Position numbers and translations under genes: made by a program. Positions 24,246-36,788 of a stretch of 64,000 nucleotides of DNA are shown piece by piece. Numbering within the stretch: position 1 is the stretch's first letter; every line of letters begins with the position of its first letter. Origin of the DNA: Lasiodiplodia sp. COLG20 (lineage: Eukaryota > Ascomycota > Dothideomycetes > Botryosphaeriales > Botryosphaeriaceae); contig VNWV01000017.1 in the NCBI GenBank assembly GCA_009801085.1, forward strand, positions 62,001 through 126,000, read 5' to 3'. The notes below the pieces were generated by a model. It worked only from the letters and a program-made list of their open reading frames with translations. It was not told the DNA's origin and did not search any database.

Positions 24246-25524
24246 GGTTGGCGAAAAGCCTCTCACTGCTGAAGATGGTGAGCTTGGAAATCGGCTGAGA
24301 GTTTTTGAACCTGCTCGGCCTTGATTTATGGAGCGTTGGGGGCAGTGCTTGTCTGCCTTGCACAGCCGACACGTCGCTACTCAAAGCCAAACGATGCGTC
24401 TAACTAGTGTAAGATATGAACGGAAATCATTGGCCGTAACCGATGAATGGGATGACGCAAAGCGCACATAAGCAAGGCTGAAGACGTGACAACACTCTAT
24501 TGGCCTAACGTACTAGCGTATGCATGGTCGCGCTGCATTCAATCTCGTTTCGCATGTCGCTGCTTAGAGCGAAAAAGTTCTATTGCACAAGGCTGAACCT
24601 TCCGTCGCCTCAAGCGAAATGATTGGTCTAGAACCACTCGCATGGAGCACAAAAACATGTTCATAGGGCAAGCTCGGAGCTGGGAAGGTGACCTGCTAGT
24701 ATCTTCCACCTGTTTATAAAACAACAGGTGAGGCCCTACTTTACGCATATGTTAAGTTCTATAGAGTACATTGCGGACTTTGTATCTCATGAGTCCGAGT
24801 CGCACTGTATATCTTCTGCAAACATATCGTACTGTGAGGGCGTCTTGTATGCCCTATCTATGAATTCTTTGCCATGAACCTGAAGCTCGAGCTCAAAAGT
24901 TGACCACATATTTAGGAGTATGTTTCTAAGTGGATTAACACTATTGCGTATTGATTCGGCATTATGATCATCCGTAGACGCTGTTAGTCTATTTGGATCA
25001 CAAGGAAAAGGCAACTGCAGGTGATTCTTACAACGTGAGTATCTTGACTCTCTTACAAATTTTCATATTCTGTAGGCTGTTGTATTGCAATAAGTTAATA
25101 GAAACACGGGTTATTTCAACAAAGGAATTACGGCACATAGCTGATAACCAATCGTTATCACTGAAGCTAAATCGAGGGTGAGCACACGAGCAGCTCACAA
25201 GCATGTGTCAGCCGTCAGCCGCGGCGCATGGTGTTGGTACTGTTTGGCTTGCTTGTGTGCCAAGTCAGTTGGTGAGAGGGGGCTGGTGGTTTTTGAAATC
25301 CTCCGAAAAAATTACGTCTGGTACGCGAGACACCACACCGGACAGGCAGTAATAGCAGGCCATCGCGAAAACAGCTGGAAGACTGCAGGAGATCCAGTCC
25401 CAAAGGTATTTTTAAGCCTAGTTATAAGCTGAATATCTGTATATCTATTACGACTTATTCTTGCTCTAGGTGAGTACTAAGATTTACTCAATACACATTT
25501 TTATTGCTACCACGAGTGTCATGC
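24246..25524. other. Gene-poor stretch with one possible coding remnant
   Basis: No complete gene is supported. On the minus strand an open frame from about 25014 to 24787 encodes about 75 residues with balanced composition and no ATG. It could be a remnant exon, but it matches no family I recognise. The rest is AT-rich and without clear repeats. Confidence 0.3.
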
Positions 25525-27441
25525 TCAGACGTTTTCTTTGTTTGATGGGGTCGCCCTGGAACTGTCTGACTCCGCCTCACACTGCTCGTCAGCTGTAGCA
25601 TCCTCCGCCTCATTCTTCGGCCGGATAGCCAACACGGAGAGAATAATTGCCAAGCCACACATGAAAATGGCACCGTAGTATCCAGCACGATAGCCATCAA
25701 GCCTAGCTTGGGCATCGTTCTGGCCTCCATTGTTCGCCGTGACAGAATTGTCGATGACGGTGAGTACGGCAACACCGAGAACCGCACCGCCAACGTTCAA
25801 GCACATCTGGAAGAGGAGTCAGAAAGTCAGACAATTAGAAAAAAAACAGCAGGCGGGAACCTTACGTTGTAAACGCCAGAAATCGACCCCTGGTCCTGCG
25901 CGCGTGCTGAGGCAACAACGACGACGTTACCGACATAGTACACCGTTCCTACACCCGTGATGTACAAGATCATGCCCGGTAGACAATAGCGCCAGTAGTC
26001 GTCGTTAGAGTTCATCAGAGATAATAGAACAACCCCAACGATAGCAAAGATCCAGCTAATGGCCAAGAGTAGCCTCGGTCCAACTGGGGATAGGAGATGG
26101 GGGATGATGAAATTCACCACGCATGCCGTGATGCCGAGGGGAAGGAAGTGAACGGACGTTTGCAAGGCCGAGAACCCGAAATCTGTTTGAATTGTTTTGT
26201 CAGCGGTGGAAACTCCTACGGCCTTGCATTTTGCGTTCTGGTGGAAGGGTCTCTGACCTTGCAGCTGAAGTGTGAGGAGGTAGTTTGCTCCTTGCCACAC
26301 AGCATAAGTGAATGCTGCAATGACGCATCCAGAAATCTTGATTGTGTCCGACCAGAGATAGATTGGGATGAGAGGGTGCGCCGCGAATCGCAGTTCAACG
26401 AAGGCGAAGGCAGCGAGAAGGCATACGGCGATGACGATAGTGGCAATAACGCTGGCCTGATTCCAGCCGTGAATGTTTCCCGTTGTCAACCCGTAGACCA
26501 GAAGGATGAGCCCTGGAATGGAAAGGCAGATGCCGAGAGGATCAAAGCGGCTGAGGATATTGAAAGTCGATTTGTCGCTGTCCTGGGTGTTTGTTGCTGG
26601 GCCTTTGAAGGCCCACAAAAGTAGCAGCGAGAGTGCTTGGAGGGTCCCCTCAACAATGAGGGTGAACCAGAAGATCTACGGAATTAGCAAAATGCTATCA
26701 ATTCTGGACAAAGGGAACGAACCCAGCGCCAATTTGCGAGAGAGCTGAACAGGCCACCAAAAATTGGCCCCAGACTGAACGAAAGTATCAACACTGCCTC
26801 GGAAAGAAATTGGAGCGAGGACGAGTACGTACACGAATCCAGTAGATCCGGTGGCTCCCCAGACTCCAAAGGCAAGCACACGAGACTTGGGATCTTCGAA
26901 TAGCAATGAAACGAGGGCTTGAGCTGACGGGATAGTCAATGCTGCAGCTAGGCCTATAGGTGGCTTGTTAGTGCACCGAAAGCAAGGGGGAGCACGTATT
27001 TTTCACCTTGAAAAGCGCGACCCACGACGAGTCCGATCTTGTTTGGCACCACGCCACACACAAGAGTCGCAATGTTGAATAGGGACATTCCAACCTGGAG
27101 GATGAATTTGTGCTCAAACACATCACCCAGCCGACCGCCCACCATGAGAAATCCGCCAAACTGCAACAAACAGTCAGCTTCCACCAGGGAGGTGTAGCAT
27201 GGAGCATGGAATATACCGTCAAAGCGTAAGCTGTCAAAACCCATTGTAAAGAGCCCTGGTCGAATCCGAGGTCGACTTTAATGGAAGGAAGAGCAATCGT
27301 GCACATGCCCAGGCTGGCAATGTCAATGAAGAAAATAAGACACCTGGAGTTCTGCTGTCAGACACGGAAGCACTTTCGCACGGTCGAGAAAACCTACACG
27401 AGAGCCAGCCTGGCCCAGCGAAGGGCCGTTTCTCCTGCCAT
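25525..27441 (-). CDS. MFS transporter, DHA2-like (14-TMS drug/metabolite efflux type)
   Basis: Eight minus-strand exons (27441-27398, 27343-27217, 27160-27007, 26947-26833, 26774-26723, 26675-26258, 26182-25866, 25806-25525) join in phase to 502 residues. The protein starts MAGETALRWARLALVCLIFF, enters TM1, and has the DHA2 pattern: ALPSIKVDL, WVLTAYALT, GGRLGDVFEHK (motif A) and a Gly-rich GVWGATGSTGFVLGPIFGG (motif C, the antiporter signature). A central cytosolic loop and later helices follow. Family members export toxins, drugs or secondary metabolites. It is divergently oriented to the TAS1-like hybrid synthetase 1.8 kb away, so it could export that product; this is inference from position. 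Confidence 0.82.
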
Positions 27442-29235
27442 TGTGTAAGTCCGTCTAGAGACAGAATACTCTCGTGAAGGAAGTCTTGCAAGAGAGGTAG
27501 GCCTGGGGCGGTGCAAAACTTGTCATGGGAGAAAAGCTCTGCTCTCCTCAAAGTCCCTGAAATTACAGAATCACGCCAGGCACCCCCCACACACGTCAAC
27601 AAGATCTACTCGCCTGACCCTCTTGAGATCGTACCCGACTCCGTTTCCGATGTCGGGACGGCACGATGCTTTGGAGGTTGACCTTCGCTTGCTGATGTCG
27701 ATCCTTTGATCTTAGCCGCTCCGATATAGTCGTTGAGTATGCGTGTGCCGTTAATCTCGATGCCCGTTGCTTGGAGCGAAGTCGGTTGTGAAGATGGTAG
27801 GAGCTCTACATGAATAGGTAAAGGTCCGGGACTTGGTCCAATAACATCGCAACCTGTGTAGCAAGTTTACAAAGACTTATTGTAAGCGAAGGTAGAGCTG
27901 CGCGAATCGGATGCAGCCTGATTTGCCAAGCGGTCATGCATAAGGAATAGCTAATAGAGTAGGTTTGCGGTTCTGATCCGAGCGTCGGTATCGGTGTTTT
28001 CTGTGTCCGAAGTCATTCTGCAGATAGGTGGGGAGCAGTGGGTCGCTTTGACGTGACTAAGGCTGGTTTCTTTGGGGAGTAGGGCTCTGCCGACCAGTAG
28101 GAGCGTTGGGATATGCCTAATACCACGGTTATTACACGTGGAAATATACAGACCACGAACAAACTATTAGGGGTCAGACTGACCAATGGTCTTACGCACT
28201 TAACCACGCAATATTCGTATCCATATCCACATTGTGAACCTGTTGTAGTAACAGTAATAGAAAAATCTTGATTCTTGTTGCGGCCCGCAGCCCGAACTCG
28301 GGCTCGGTTACCCGATTCGTTCGGCACCGAAAGAAATAGGGAGCACCGCCAGCAATCAAGAAGGAGCTCACCCCAGGCTTGGAAAGCTGGGCAAATGAAT
28401 AGCCGACTTGACCTGAACTTGGTACCCTTACATAAATCGTCGGTCTATTCCCCAGTGAAGAATTTCGGGGCCCGACCATCCTGTCGGCGCAAGGCCCGGA
28501 CCGCCAGAAGTATCGGTCCGAGGGGCTACAACTTCAACAACACGGGGCTGGACCGGTATCGCATCTAGTAAGAAGAATCCTGCGTCGTATTTTGCAGGGA
28601 GCGAGTGAGAGGCAAAGCGATGCACCATAAGGAGCATTCCTTGTATTTCTTCCGTTGCATATGATTGGCCTCCTTAAACATAACCAAAGTCCACAAAACT
28701 TTAAAGCTCTTGGAACATCGCAAGTGGAAGGTCTCCGCGGTCGGCAAATTTAAAGCGGTAAGTTGGTACGGAGTCGGGCACCCTGCGGAAAACGACAACC
28801 GGCACGCTGTTTGCCTTTGCAGTAACACCGACGAAGCGCACCCCACTCTCCGTTTGATTCATGTTGTGGGCTGCGGAAACTGCCATTGGTGCCCCGATTT
28901 CTCACCAGATTATTGCTGATCTGGCCCGTAGTTAGAATTCTAAAGCGAAGTCTCTGTCTCGCCACTTGCCTCCGTCTCCACTCATGGCACCCGCGGTTGC
29001 CGCACTTCTCAGGATCCCATGTGAACGTAACTAGGCATTGCCTATTATGTAGTGTCCAGCCGAAGGAGCATAGTAGTACGCAATGTGGAATGATCTGATT
29101 AAATTAGATTATCTGATCAATCTAATCTCTTCAGTCTTGAGGACCAGGCCTCACGGCTGGACACATATAATTGGATCCAGCAGTTCATCCCGAGTTTCCT
29201 AGCATATTGTGTTTGCTGGTTTTCTTCCTTTTACA
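27442..29235. promoter_or_regulatory. Divergent promoter region between MFS transporter and TAS1-like synthetase
   Basis: A 1.8-kb region without a supported gene. Short open frames on both strands have no family motifs. The last 140 bp before the synthetase ATG contain the overlapping sequence TTAGATTATCTGATCAATCT, including a perfect iron-type GATA site (29109-29117) and several GAT half-sites. Confidence 0.45.
29109..29117 (-). promoter_or_regulatory. Perfect SreA/URBS1-type GATA site before TAS1-like gene
   Basis: The plus strand reads TTATCTGAT, giving ATCAGATAA on the minus strand, a full match to ATCWGATAA. It starts 127 bp and ends 119 bp upstream of the synthetase ATG at 29236, a good promoter position. 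It sits in a run of GATT/GATC half-sites, partly palindromic. A chance match is possible because one such 9-mer is expected about every 65 kb. Confidence 0.45.
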
Positions 29236-32200
29236 ATGACACTGTTCAAGCAGGATATGTCACTCCTGTCCGGGCCGACCGTGATCAGCGGCAGCTCCAA
29301 CGCAGGCTCTACATGTCAATCTGCGATTGGCGTTCGAGCTGTGTACCCACTCACCAGTAGCCAAGAAGGCATCTGGGTCGAATATGTCACGGATCCCCTC
29401 AGTACCAAGTACAATCTGACACTGGAATGGGATCTTTCAAACAGCGAGAGATCATGGGATTCAACTTCGACAGTCTTCAGTGGTAAGTCGACTATGCCGA
29501 TGCCTGCAATAGCTACTAAGAACCTTCCTAGCGATCCGAAGACTTACTGAGCGCCATTCGGTGTTGCGTTCCGTGATATCCGTGCTCGACGGCAAGGCCC
29601 ACGTCGAAGAACACGACCCCCAAGCCGCCGAACCGGTAGTTCGAATCGTCTTCTGCGAGTCATCTTCCGTCACCGAAAGCTCAGTCACGACAATACTTCG
29701 TCAACCATTCAATCTCCGAGAGGAATACCCTGCAAGATGGGTAATACTACAGGACACATCGACATTTCGGGTGTTCCTTGTGGGACACCACATTGCCGTG
29801 GATGGAGGATCGATGAGCATATTGTCTCAGGAGTTCTTGGAGTTGATGGAAAATCGCGATGCCAACCTTCCTTTGCCTGTCGACTTTAGTAGGATGCACC
29901 TATTTGAGGTAAGTTGGTACCTGTGTTGACAAGTTATCTGGCTGACCTCCGATTAGCGGGCATGGCGGCGCACCCCAGTTTACCAAGCCAACGAATCTTT
30001 TTTCATGAGCCAGGTACGAAGCCAGAGACAGTCTGGCCACATCGCAAAAAAACAAGATGGCAAGACCGTTGGCTGTGGAGAATATCGGAAGATCCAATCG
30101 TGGTCAACGTTCTCCAAGAAGGTTAGCACGCTCTCGCACACTCGGAAGATACACCTCTGACAGCAAGCTACAGGAACTAGAGGAGTGGGGCACATCATAC
30201 AGAACATCGTGGTTCCGAATCGCAGTGTCGCTTGTCGGGCTTCTCGTCATGGATCAAACCAGACCACCTCTCGGCGAAGACGAAATCCTAGCTGTTGCCT
30301 TCGCAGGTCGGCCAAAAGACTTCCAACGCTGCGTCGGCCAGTTCGCCAACGCTCTTCCCGTCCAAGTTCCCCTTTGGAAATGCCTGCTCGATTCACCGCA
30401 GAGCACGCTTCAGTCGCTGGTCAAAGCCGTGTCCAGTAATGTCAGCCAGGCTAAGAGAGCAGAGCTGTTCCCACCGATTGAGGTGGCAAGGTGTAGTCGT
30501 GCCCATAACATCCAGTATCAGCCTCCGAAAGTAGCGGTGACCTACTCACCGAAGCTTGCAAGGAAGGAGTGCCAGCTGTTCCCCGTTGAGGGAGCGTGGG
30601 ATCTGTTCTTCTGCTTCTTGGAGTACGAGAATGAAGTAAAGCTCGGAGTAAGTGAACCGAAGCAACTTTGCTGCAGTCGGTGTCTAATGTTGCGTTGGTA
30701 ATAGGTCATATACGATCCGTCTCTATTCTCAGAATCCGTCCTTGGCGGCATGAGGAGCCAGTTCGAGTCACTTATTGAGCTCAGCAAATCCCCCACAACG
30801 AGGCTTACAGATACACTTCCTTGGATACCCGCTCATCCATCGGTGCCGAGATCGCTGGCGGGTGAAGGCCTAGACCGGCCTCGTCGCCATGTTCATCACT
30901 GGTTTGATGCACATGCTGAGCTGAACCCGAACAAGATCGCATTGTTCTCGGCCGAGCTAAAGATGTCTGTTACGTACGGCGAACTGTATGAATCTTCAGA
31001 AGAGAAAGCCACCTGTAAGTTCACCGCCCGATGAACTCTAAGGACGATAACTAACTGAGACAGTGCTGCGGGGCAAGGGTGTTTGTCCTGGAGACACTGT
31101 CGTCATCAACCTCCAACGTGGTCTCCATATCATTGATTGGATCCTGGCAATCCTAAAGGCAGGTGCTGCATTTGTATACTTGGATCCAGATCTGGCCGAC
31201 GCCCGCCGTGAAGCGATCATGAACAACTGCCAACCGACGCTGGTTGTCGATGGTCAGTTTGAGGACATGTCGTACAATTGGGTGTTTGTCAATGGCACTT
31301 CCGATGACGATGAGTCTGCATCTGATGGCTCCACCTCTGGCACTGAGACAAAATGGGCAACTGAAGATAGCGACTTGGCGTACATCATCTACACATCGGG
31401 ATCAACCGGTAAGTATGACTAGAACGTAAGCTGTTGGGCGGAAGCTGACTGGAATACAGGAGAGCCCAAGGGCGTAATGGTGGAGCACGGAAACCTCTCC
31501 AGCTTCGTCAATGTCACTAAGGACGTCTTCAAAGTCGGCTATGGAGCACGAGTCCTACAGCTCGCCTCTTTCTCGTTTGACGCGTCGGTTCTAGAGTGGA
31601 CCATGGCTCTCTGCACTGGCTCCTGCTTGTGCTTCGCCAAGTACCCGAAGCAGCTTGTCGGTGACTACCTCGCCGACGTCATTGAGCAGAACCAAGTCAC
31701 CTTCATGGAGATCACGCCCACTGCACTCGAGACCTTGCCGGTTACTCGAGACGTAGCAAGTCTGAGGCAGATCTCTATCGGCGGAGAGGCTGGCTCGAGG
31801 AAGCTGTTCGAAACCTGGCACTCGCGCGTTGACCTTGTCAATGCCTACGGGCCAACTGAAGGAGCGTAAGTCATGCATCCATTATCCGCATCGAATATGC
31901 ACTCACAGGACTCAGTATCGCTGTCTGCTACCAAAAGATCGACAAGGGGGACGTCCTGCCTGAGATCATCTCCGCTGGCCAGGCAAACCCTGGAACGAAG
32001 ATTTACATCTCTAATGAAAGCTTTACACGCATTCTTGGCTGTGGTCAGGAGGGAGAAGTCTGCTTTTCTGGGAATCAAGTCGTCAGAGGGTAAGCGAGAT
32101 CATCACATTGCATTCTGCAGGAACTGGCTAATATTTTCCACAGATACCGCGGCAAGCCGGAGCTGACTGGTGAGAAATTCAGACCGCACCCGGCTAACGG

Positions 32201-35200
32201 CGTCCACATGTACCGCACTGGTGACCGCGGAGTGCTGCTTGAAGACGGCTCACTTATTCTGTTGGGCAGAATGGACCGCGAGTTGAAGCTACGTGGTAAG
32301 TACCCTGTTTGGGAGTCAAGTAAATGGCATGCTCATGGCTACAGGATTCCGCATTGCGCCCGAAGAGATTGAGAAGGCCATCATGGGCTCTGGTACTGGC
32401 TTCACTGAGGCTTCAGTGCACCTGTCGGATGATGGTCTGGCTTTGGAAGCATTCGTAGCTCCTTTGATGTCCTCTACTGAGGATCTTTCAAGAGCTCTGA
32501 AGTCAATGGTTCCGGCTTACATGGTTCCTGGTATTTTCCACCAAGTGGAGAATTTACCCAAGAATGCCAGCGGCAAGATTGACCACAAGTCCGTCCATGC
32601 TATGCGCGGAAGCCTGAAAGGTCCGGAAACCATGAAAAGGAAAGACAGTTTGCTTGAGTCAGAAGGAGACTCGGACGACTACTACTCCGATGTGGAGAGT
32701 GCAGGAGAAGAAGCCACCGTTACGGAAATCTGGCAGAGTGTGCTAGGCTTCAGCAAGCCTCCAAAGACCAATGTCAATTTCTTTGACATTGGGGGTCATA
32801 GGTAAGTGACGAGAGAAGAAGCGAGTTATATTTCTTGCATTTTATCTGACAATCGTGGGGCAGTCTTCTGGTTCCGCGGCTCAACGAGAAGCTGCGGCAG
32901 CAATTCCCATTGTCGACGTTCCGCATGGTCGACCTATTCCACCAGTCGACCATCGAACAACAGGCAGCACTAGTCGCCACCCCCAAGAGCATCTCCAAGC
33001 CCCGTCGCCGTGCCACGAAATCTCCAAAGCGGGTGGCAGCCCCAATGACTCCGCCATCCCCTCTTTCTGCTCCCGCTTCAGCACTTGACCGCAACACGAC
33101 CATCACCACCACCGCCGCCTCCTCCTCCGCCACGACAACCACAACCACACAGTCTGTAACTCCCAACCAAACCGACGTCGCCATAATCGGCCTCTCCGGC
33201 CGCTTCCCCGGCGCCCAAGACGCCGACGCCTTCTACGAGCAGCTCCTCCGCGGCTACAACAGCATCACGCCGAGCACAACCTGCCGCACCAAGACGACGC
33301 TGCCCGGTAACATCTGGGTGCCGCAGGCCGGTAATCTCTCCGACATTGAAGCCTTCGACCACCGCTTCTTCAACCTGTCGGCCGAAGACGCGACGGACAT
33401 GGATCCGCAGCAGCGGCTGTTCCTGGAAGTCGCGCACGAAGCGCTGGCGGACGCAGGTATCGCGACGACGACGCGCGAAGGCCGAGGCGTGATGACTGAT
33501 GCGGCGCGGATAGGGGTGTTTGTGGGGGCGGCGCAGCATGCGTATCATTTGCATACGGAGAGCGTGGTGAGCGATGCGTTTGCGAGGGAGAATAGGGGCT
33601 TTACGGCGCCGAGCTTGAGTGCGAGGACGGCGTATCATTTGAACTTGGCTGGGCCGAATGTTACGGTGCAGATGAATTGTGCGAGTAGCACGGTGGCGTT
33701 GTCGTTGGCGATGGATGAGATTGCGCTTGGCAGGTGTGATGTTGCTGTCGTGGGCGGCGTGTCTGTGCAGCTGTTCAAGTAAGTTTCTCTCTTTCCCCCT
33801 TCCTGTGGGTTGCTGGGTTGCTTCCCCTCCTCTTTCCTTCTTTGGCTGACGGCAGTACTTCAGCGGCGGCTACGTCACCCAACCCGGCCAGATCTTCTCG
33901 GCCAAGGGCGAATGCCGCCCCTTCGACAGCCGCGCCGACGGCACCGTGCCGGCTGACGCGGTCGTCGCCGTCGTGCTCAAGCGCTTTTCCGACGCCGTGT
34001 CCGACCGCACGCCCATGTACGCCAAGGTGCTGGGCACGGGCATCGGATCGGACGGCGGTATGGAGAAGGCTGGTTTCCAGGTGCCCAGTCCGAGGGGCCA
34101 AGCCGAGGTCATCAAGCAAGCATGGAAGAAGGTGGGGGTACCGGTGGATAGGTTGGTGTATTCGGAGTAAGTCTTCTCTTCTCGGTGCTGGAAGTAGTGG
34201 GAGACGGGTGGGCTGACTGGCGTTGATATAGGCTTCACGGTAGTGGCACGCCGATTGGAGACGCGCTGGAGTTGCAAGGGCTCACCCTCGCGTTGAGAGA
34301 GCTGGGCCGCTCTAGTGACAGGCCGTGGACTGTTGGATCTGTGAAGGGGAATATCGGCAACACGCAGGTAAGTTCAACCCATCTCTTCCCTCGAGAGCTC
34401 TAACTAAATAAAGTCTGCAGCACGCCTCCGGCCTGGTATCGCTGGTCAAGCTCTGCAAATCGATGCAACGAGGCATCATCCCAGCAACCGCTGGACTCGA
34501 AAAGCCCAACCAGATGATCGACCCCTCCCTCCCCATCCGTTTTGCCGTCGAGCAAACGCCGCTACGGGAGAATGACGTCGTGTCCATCTCGGCGGCCGGA
34601 TGGGGCGGCGTCAACTCTCATGTCGTCCTCACACCCGCGCCTGCCCGCTTGCTGAAAACAACCAGCCTCCGGCCCCAAGCCGACAAGTACCAGAGGCAGC
34701 AGCTACGTGCCCCGCGGATTAAGCCCGAGCGCGCAAACAATGAGGCCTTGGTTCGTGCAACTGCAGCTATCATCACGCGGTGTGCGTCTGATATCTTTGA
34801 GCGGGATGTGGGGCTAAACGAGAACCTGTACGAGGTGGGCCTTGATAGCAAGACCTATGTCTCGCTGACCGGCTCTGTTGCAAAGATGCTGGAGACCGAT
34901 CGAACAATTGGGTAAGTGCAAGTTCCTCAACCAACCACCAGCCCACCCTCTTACACAGATACAAGGAGGGAAAACAATACAGAACAAAGTGTTAACTGAG
35001 TTTTCCGTAGTATCGCCGGCCTGGTCCTTCCAGACTGCACTCCTACCAACCTCGCCCGTCTCTACGTTGACCAACTCGCGTCCACCAGCAGTAATCACGG
35101 GCTCCTCCCATCTTCATCATCTTCTGCTTCCGCCTCCTGCTCTCCATCTTCGCAGCCAACATCCGCTGCTTCAGCAGACTCCATTTCCGAGCCGGAACCT

Positions 35201-35293
35201 TCTTCACCGGCACCAGCGACAGCTATGCCTTCCTCTTTGACCGCTCCGCCACCCACTAGCCTCGTGTGCCAGGCACCACTGTCAGAGAGCTAA
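29236..35293 (+). CDS. Hybrid NRPS-PKS, C-A-T-KS-T, tenuazonic acid synthetase (TAS1)-like
   Basis: About 14 exons, roughly 1750 residues. The condensation domain begins with a [11 protein letters not shown] motif and has HHIAVDG near 29790. The A domain shows [10 protein letters not shown] (split by an intron at 31410), [26 protein letters not shown] and NASGKIDHK. The carrier has FFDIGGHS across an intron at 32801-32863. A Thr/Ser/Ala-rich linker (about 33060-33160) leads to a KS domain with active-site Cys in NCASST, His in [10 protein letters not shown], and Asn where KSs normally have the second His (KGNIGNTQ). A Cys-His-Asn triad and a KS without AT follow TAS1, which condenses isoleucine with acetoacetyl-CoA and cyclises it to a tetramic acid. 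Unlike TAS1 as I know it, a carrier-like domain (YEVGLDSKT) follows the KS. The product is inferred, not shown. The start was set at the first ATG of the frame. Confidence 0.85.
34730..35293 (+). other. C-terminal carrier-like domain and Ser/Pro-rich tail of the hybrid synthetase
   Basis: After the KS, the frame continues through a helical segment, then VGLDSKTYV, in which the Ser is in the place of a phosphopantetheine-bearing Ser (LGxDS-type). The exon junction at 34911/35011 (GTAAGT...CCGTAG) keeps frame into [15 protein letters not shown], the expected last helix of a carrier domain. The remaining about 60 residues are Ser/Ala/Pro-rich and end at a TAA at 35291-35293. Confidence 0.65.
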
Positions 35294-35714
35294 AGTGTTA
35301 GAGCAGCGGCGAGCAAAATGACTGAGAAAGAAGCTGCACCTCGAGCATGGCGTACTGAAGGGAAGACGTTGTGGGCGGTATGTCAAAGAATGTGTTGTCA
35401 AAAAGAGCACAAGAAGCTTTTACACGTCAAATCAAATTGGAATCACGGGAAATATCACTTGACCTTATTTAGAAATTCTGTAGAGCGTGGAAAGAGCAAT
35501 AAATTGTTTAGAGCCAACCCAAACAGAATTCAAATTCAAAATTGGAGGAATTGAAGGCCAGAAGCCGGATCAGCTGGAAATACAGTAAACCAGTTCAAAG
35601 CTTTCAAATTTCTGAATCCCTCGACCAGCCTCTTCCATTACCTTACCGTCCATGATATATGTACATCTATGAAACCCCCTGCTTCTGCGCCACAGATTCA
35701 ACTTGGCATCTTCC
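35294..35714. other. Convergent 3' flanks of hybrid synthetase and MDR reductase
   Basis: AT-rich flank of about 420 bp between two convergent genes. A small open frame (35318-35554) has no recognisable features and is not supported as a gene. Confidence 0.4.
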
Positions 35715-36788
35715 TCATTCATCGATCTGAACAACAATCTTCCCCTTCGTCCGTCCCTGCCTCAGTTTCCTATACGCCTCAGGCACATGCTCCATATCGA
35801 ACCTCTCCTCCACAACCGGCTTCAACTTCCCCTGCCCCATCCACTCCGCCAACTGCGCCAACTGCTTCCCATCCGGCTTCATCGTCCAAAACACGAACTG
35901 CCTCTTCCCGCCGCCCAACCATGCGGGCCTCAACTGCCTCCCCGCCATCATCCGCACCCACTTCCACGACAACGGCGCGCCCACCTGCACATACGCGCCC
36001 CCCTCCTTCAAAAACGCCTCGCACCCCTCATACAGCCGCGACCCCTCCTCCGCACTCCCCACATTATCCACAATCAAATCGAACACTACCCCGCTGGCCT
36101 TTGCCCGCCCCACCACGCTTCCTTCCCGATAATCCCACACCTCGTCCGCCCCCAACCCCCGACACATCTCCGCGTTCGCCCCCGAGCACGTCACGACGAC
36201 TAACCCCGCCCCCAGCGCCTTCGCGATCTGTATCCCCATCGTCCCCGTCCCGCCACTCCCTCCATTAATCAGCACCTTCGCCCCCGGCGTGACCGCCGCG
36301 CCCGGCTGCGTCAGGCACTGCAGCGCGGTCAACCCAACCATCGGCACGGCTGCCGCTGTTGCCTCGTCCACGCCGCCCGCGACGAGAGATGCAGGCAGCG
36401 CAGCGCACTCGTTCGTCTTCGCGACGACGTACTGGCCCAGACTGCCGTGCGCGGGCGGCGGCACGTCGAGGGTGCCGAAGACGGGGGTGCCGGGGGCAGC
36501 GAGGGACGGGTGGGATTTCGCGATGGAGGCGTGCGCGGCGACGACGGTGCCGGCGAAGTCGGAGCCCGGCGTGTGCGGGCGGAAGAGGTAGAGGAGGCGG
36601 GAGAGCAGGCCGAGCTCGGCGGCTTTGTAGTCGATGGGGTTGAGGGCGGCGGCCGAGACTTTGATGAGGACTTGGTTGGTGGAGAGGGTGGATGGGGTGG
36701 GGGCCGGGACGGCGGGGTTGAGGGTTAGGCGGTCCTCCATTGTTGGGGTGGTGGCGGAGAATTGCCAGGCTTTCATTGTGGGGGCCAT
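35715..36788 (-). CDS. Zinc-free MDR reductase (quinone oxidoreductase/enoyl reductase-like)
   Basis: A single uninterrupted minus-strand frame of 357 residues begins at the ATG 36788 (MAPTMKAWQF). It has the MDR layout: an N-terminal GroES-like fold with LNPIDYKAAELG and PGSDFAGTVV, then a Rossmann domain with NGGSGGTGTMGIQIAK for NAD(P)H, and a C-terminal KGKIVVQI strand. Cys/His ligands for catalytic or structural zinc are absent, as in quinone oxidoreductases and trans-enoyl reductases. It is convergent with the hybrid synthetase, with stops about 420 bp apart. A tailoring role there is possible, but members of this family are common stand-alone enzymes. Confidence 0.85.
   Translation of the reverse strand: MAPTMKAWQFSATTPTMEDRLTLNPAVPAPTPSTLSTNQVLIKVSAAALNPIDYKAAELGLLSRLLYLFRPHTPGSDFAGTVVAAHASIAKSHPSLAAPGTPVFGTLDVPPPAHGSLGQYVVAKTNECAALPASLVAGGVDEATAAAVPMVGLTALQCLTQPGAAVTPGAKVLINGGSGGTGTMGIQIAKALGAGLVVVTCSGANAEMCRGLGADEVWDYREGSVVGRAKASGVVFDLIVDNVGSAEEGSRLYEGCEAFLKEGGAYVQVGAPLSWKWVRMMAGRQLRPAWLGGGKRQFVFWTMKPDGKQLAQLAEWMGQGKLKPVVEERFDMEHVPEAYRKLRQGRTKGKIVVQIDE

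Noticed and set aside
24787..25014. 75-codon minus-strand frame considered as a transposon remnant
   Set aside because: Protein-like composition, but no ATG, terminal repeats or family motif; left as a note in the gene-poor stretch.
1..35293. Treating the siderophore and TAS1-like loci as one contiguous gene cluster
   Set aside because: Sulfotransferase, ASST-like and STAND genes lie between them and show no link to either pathway; kept only as a regulatory hypothesis.
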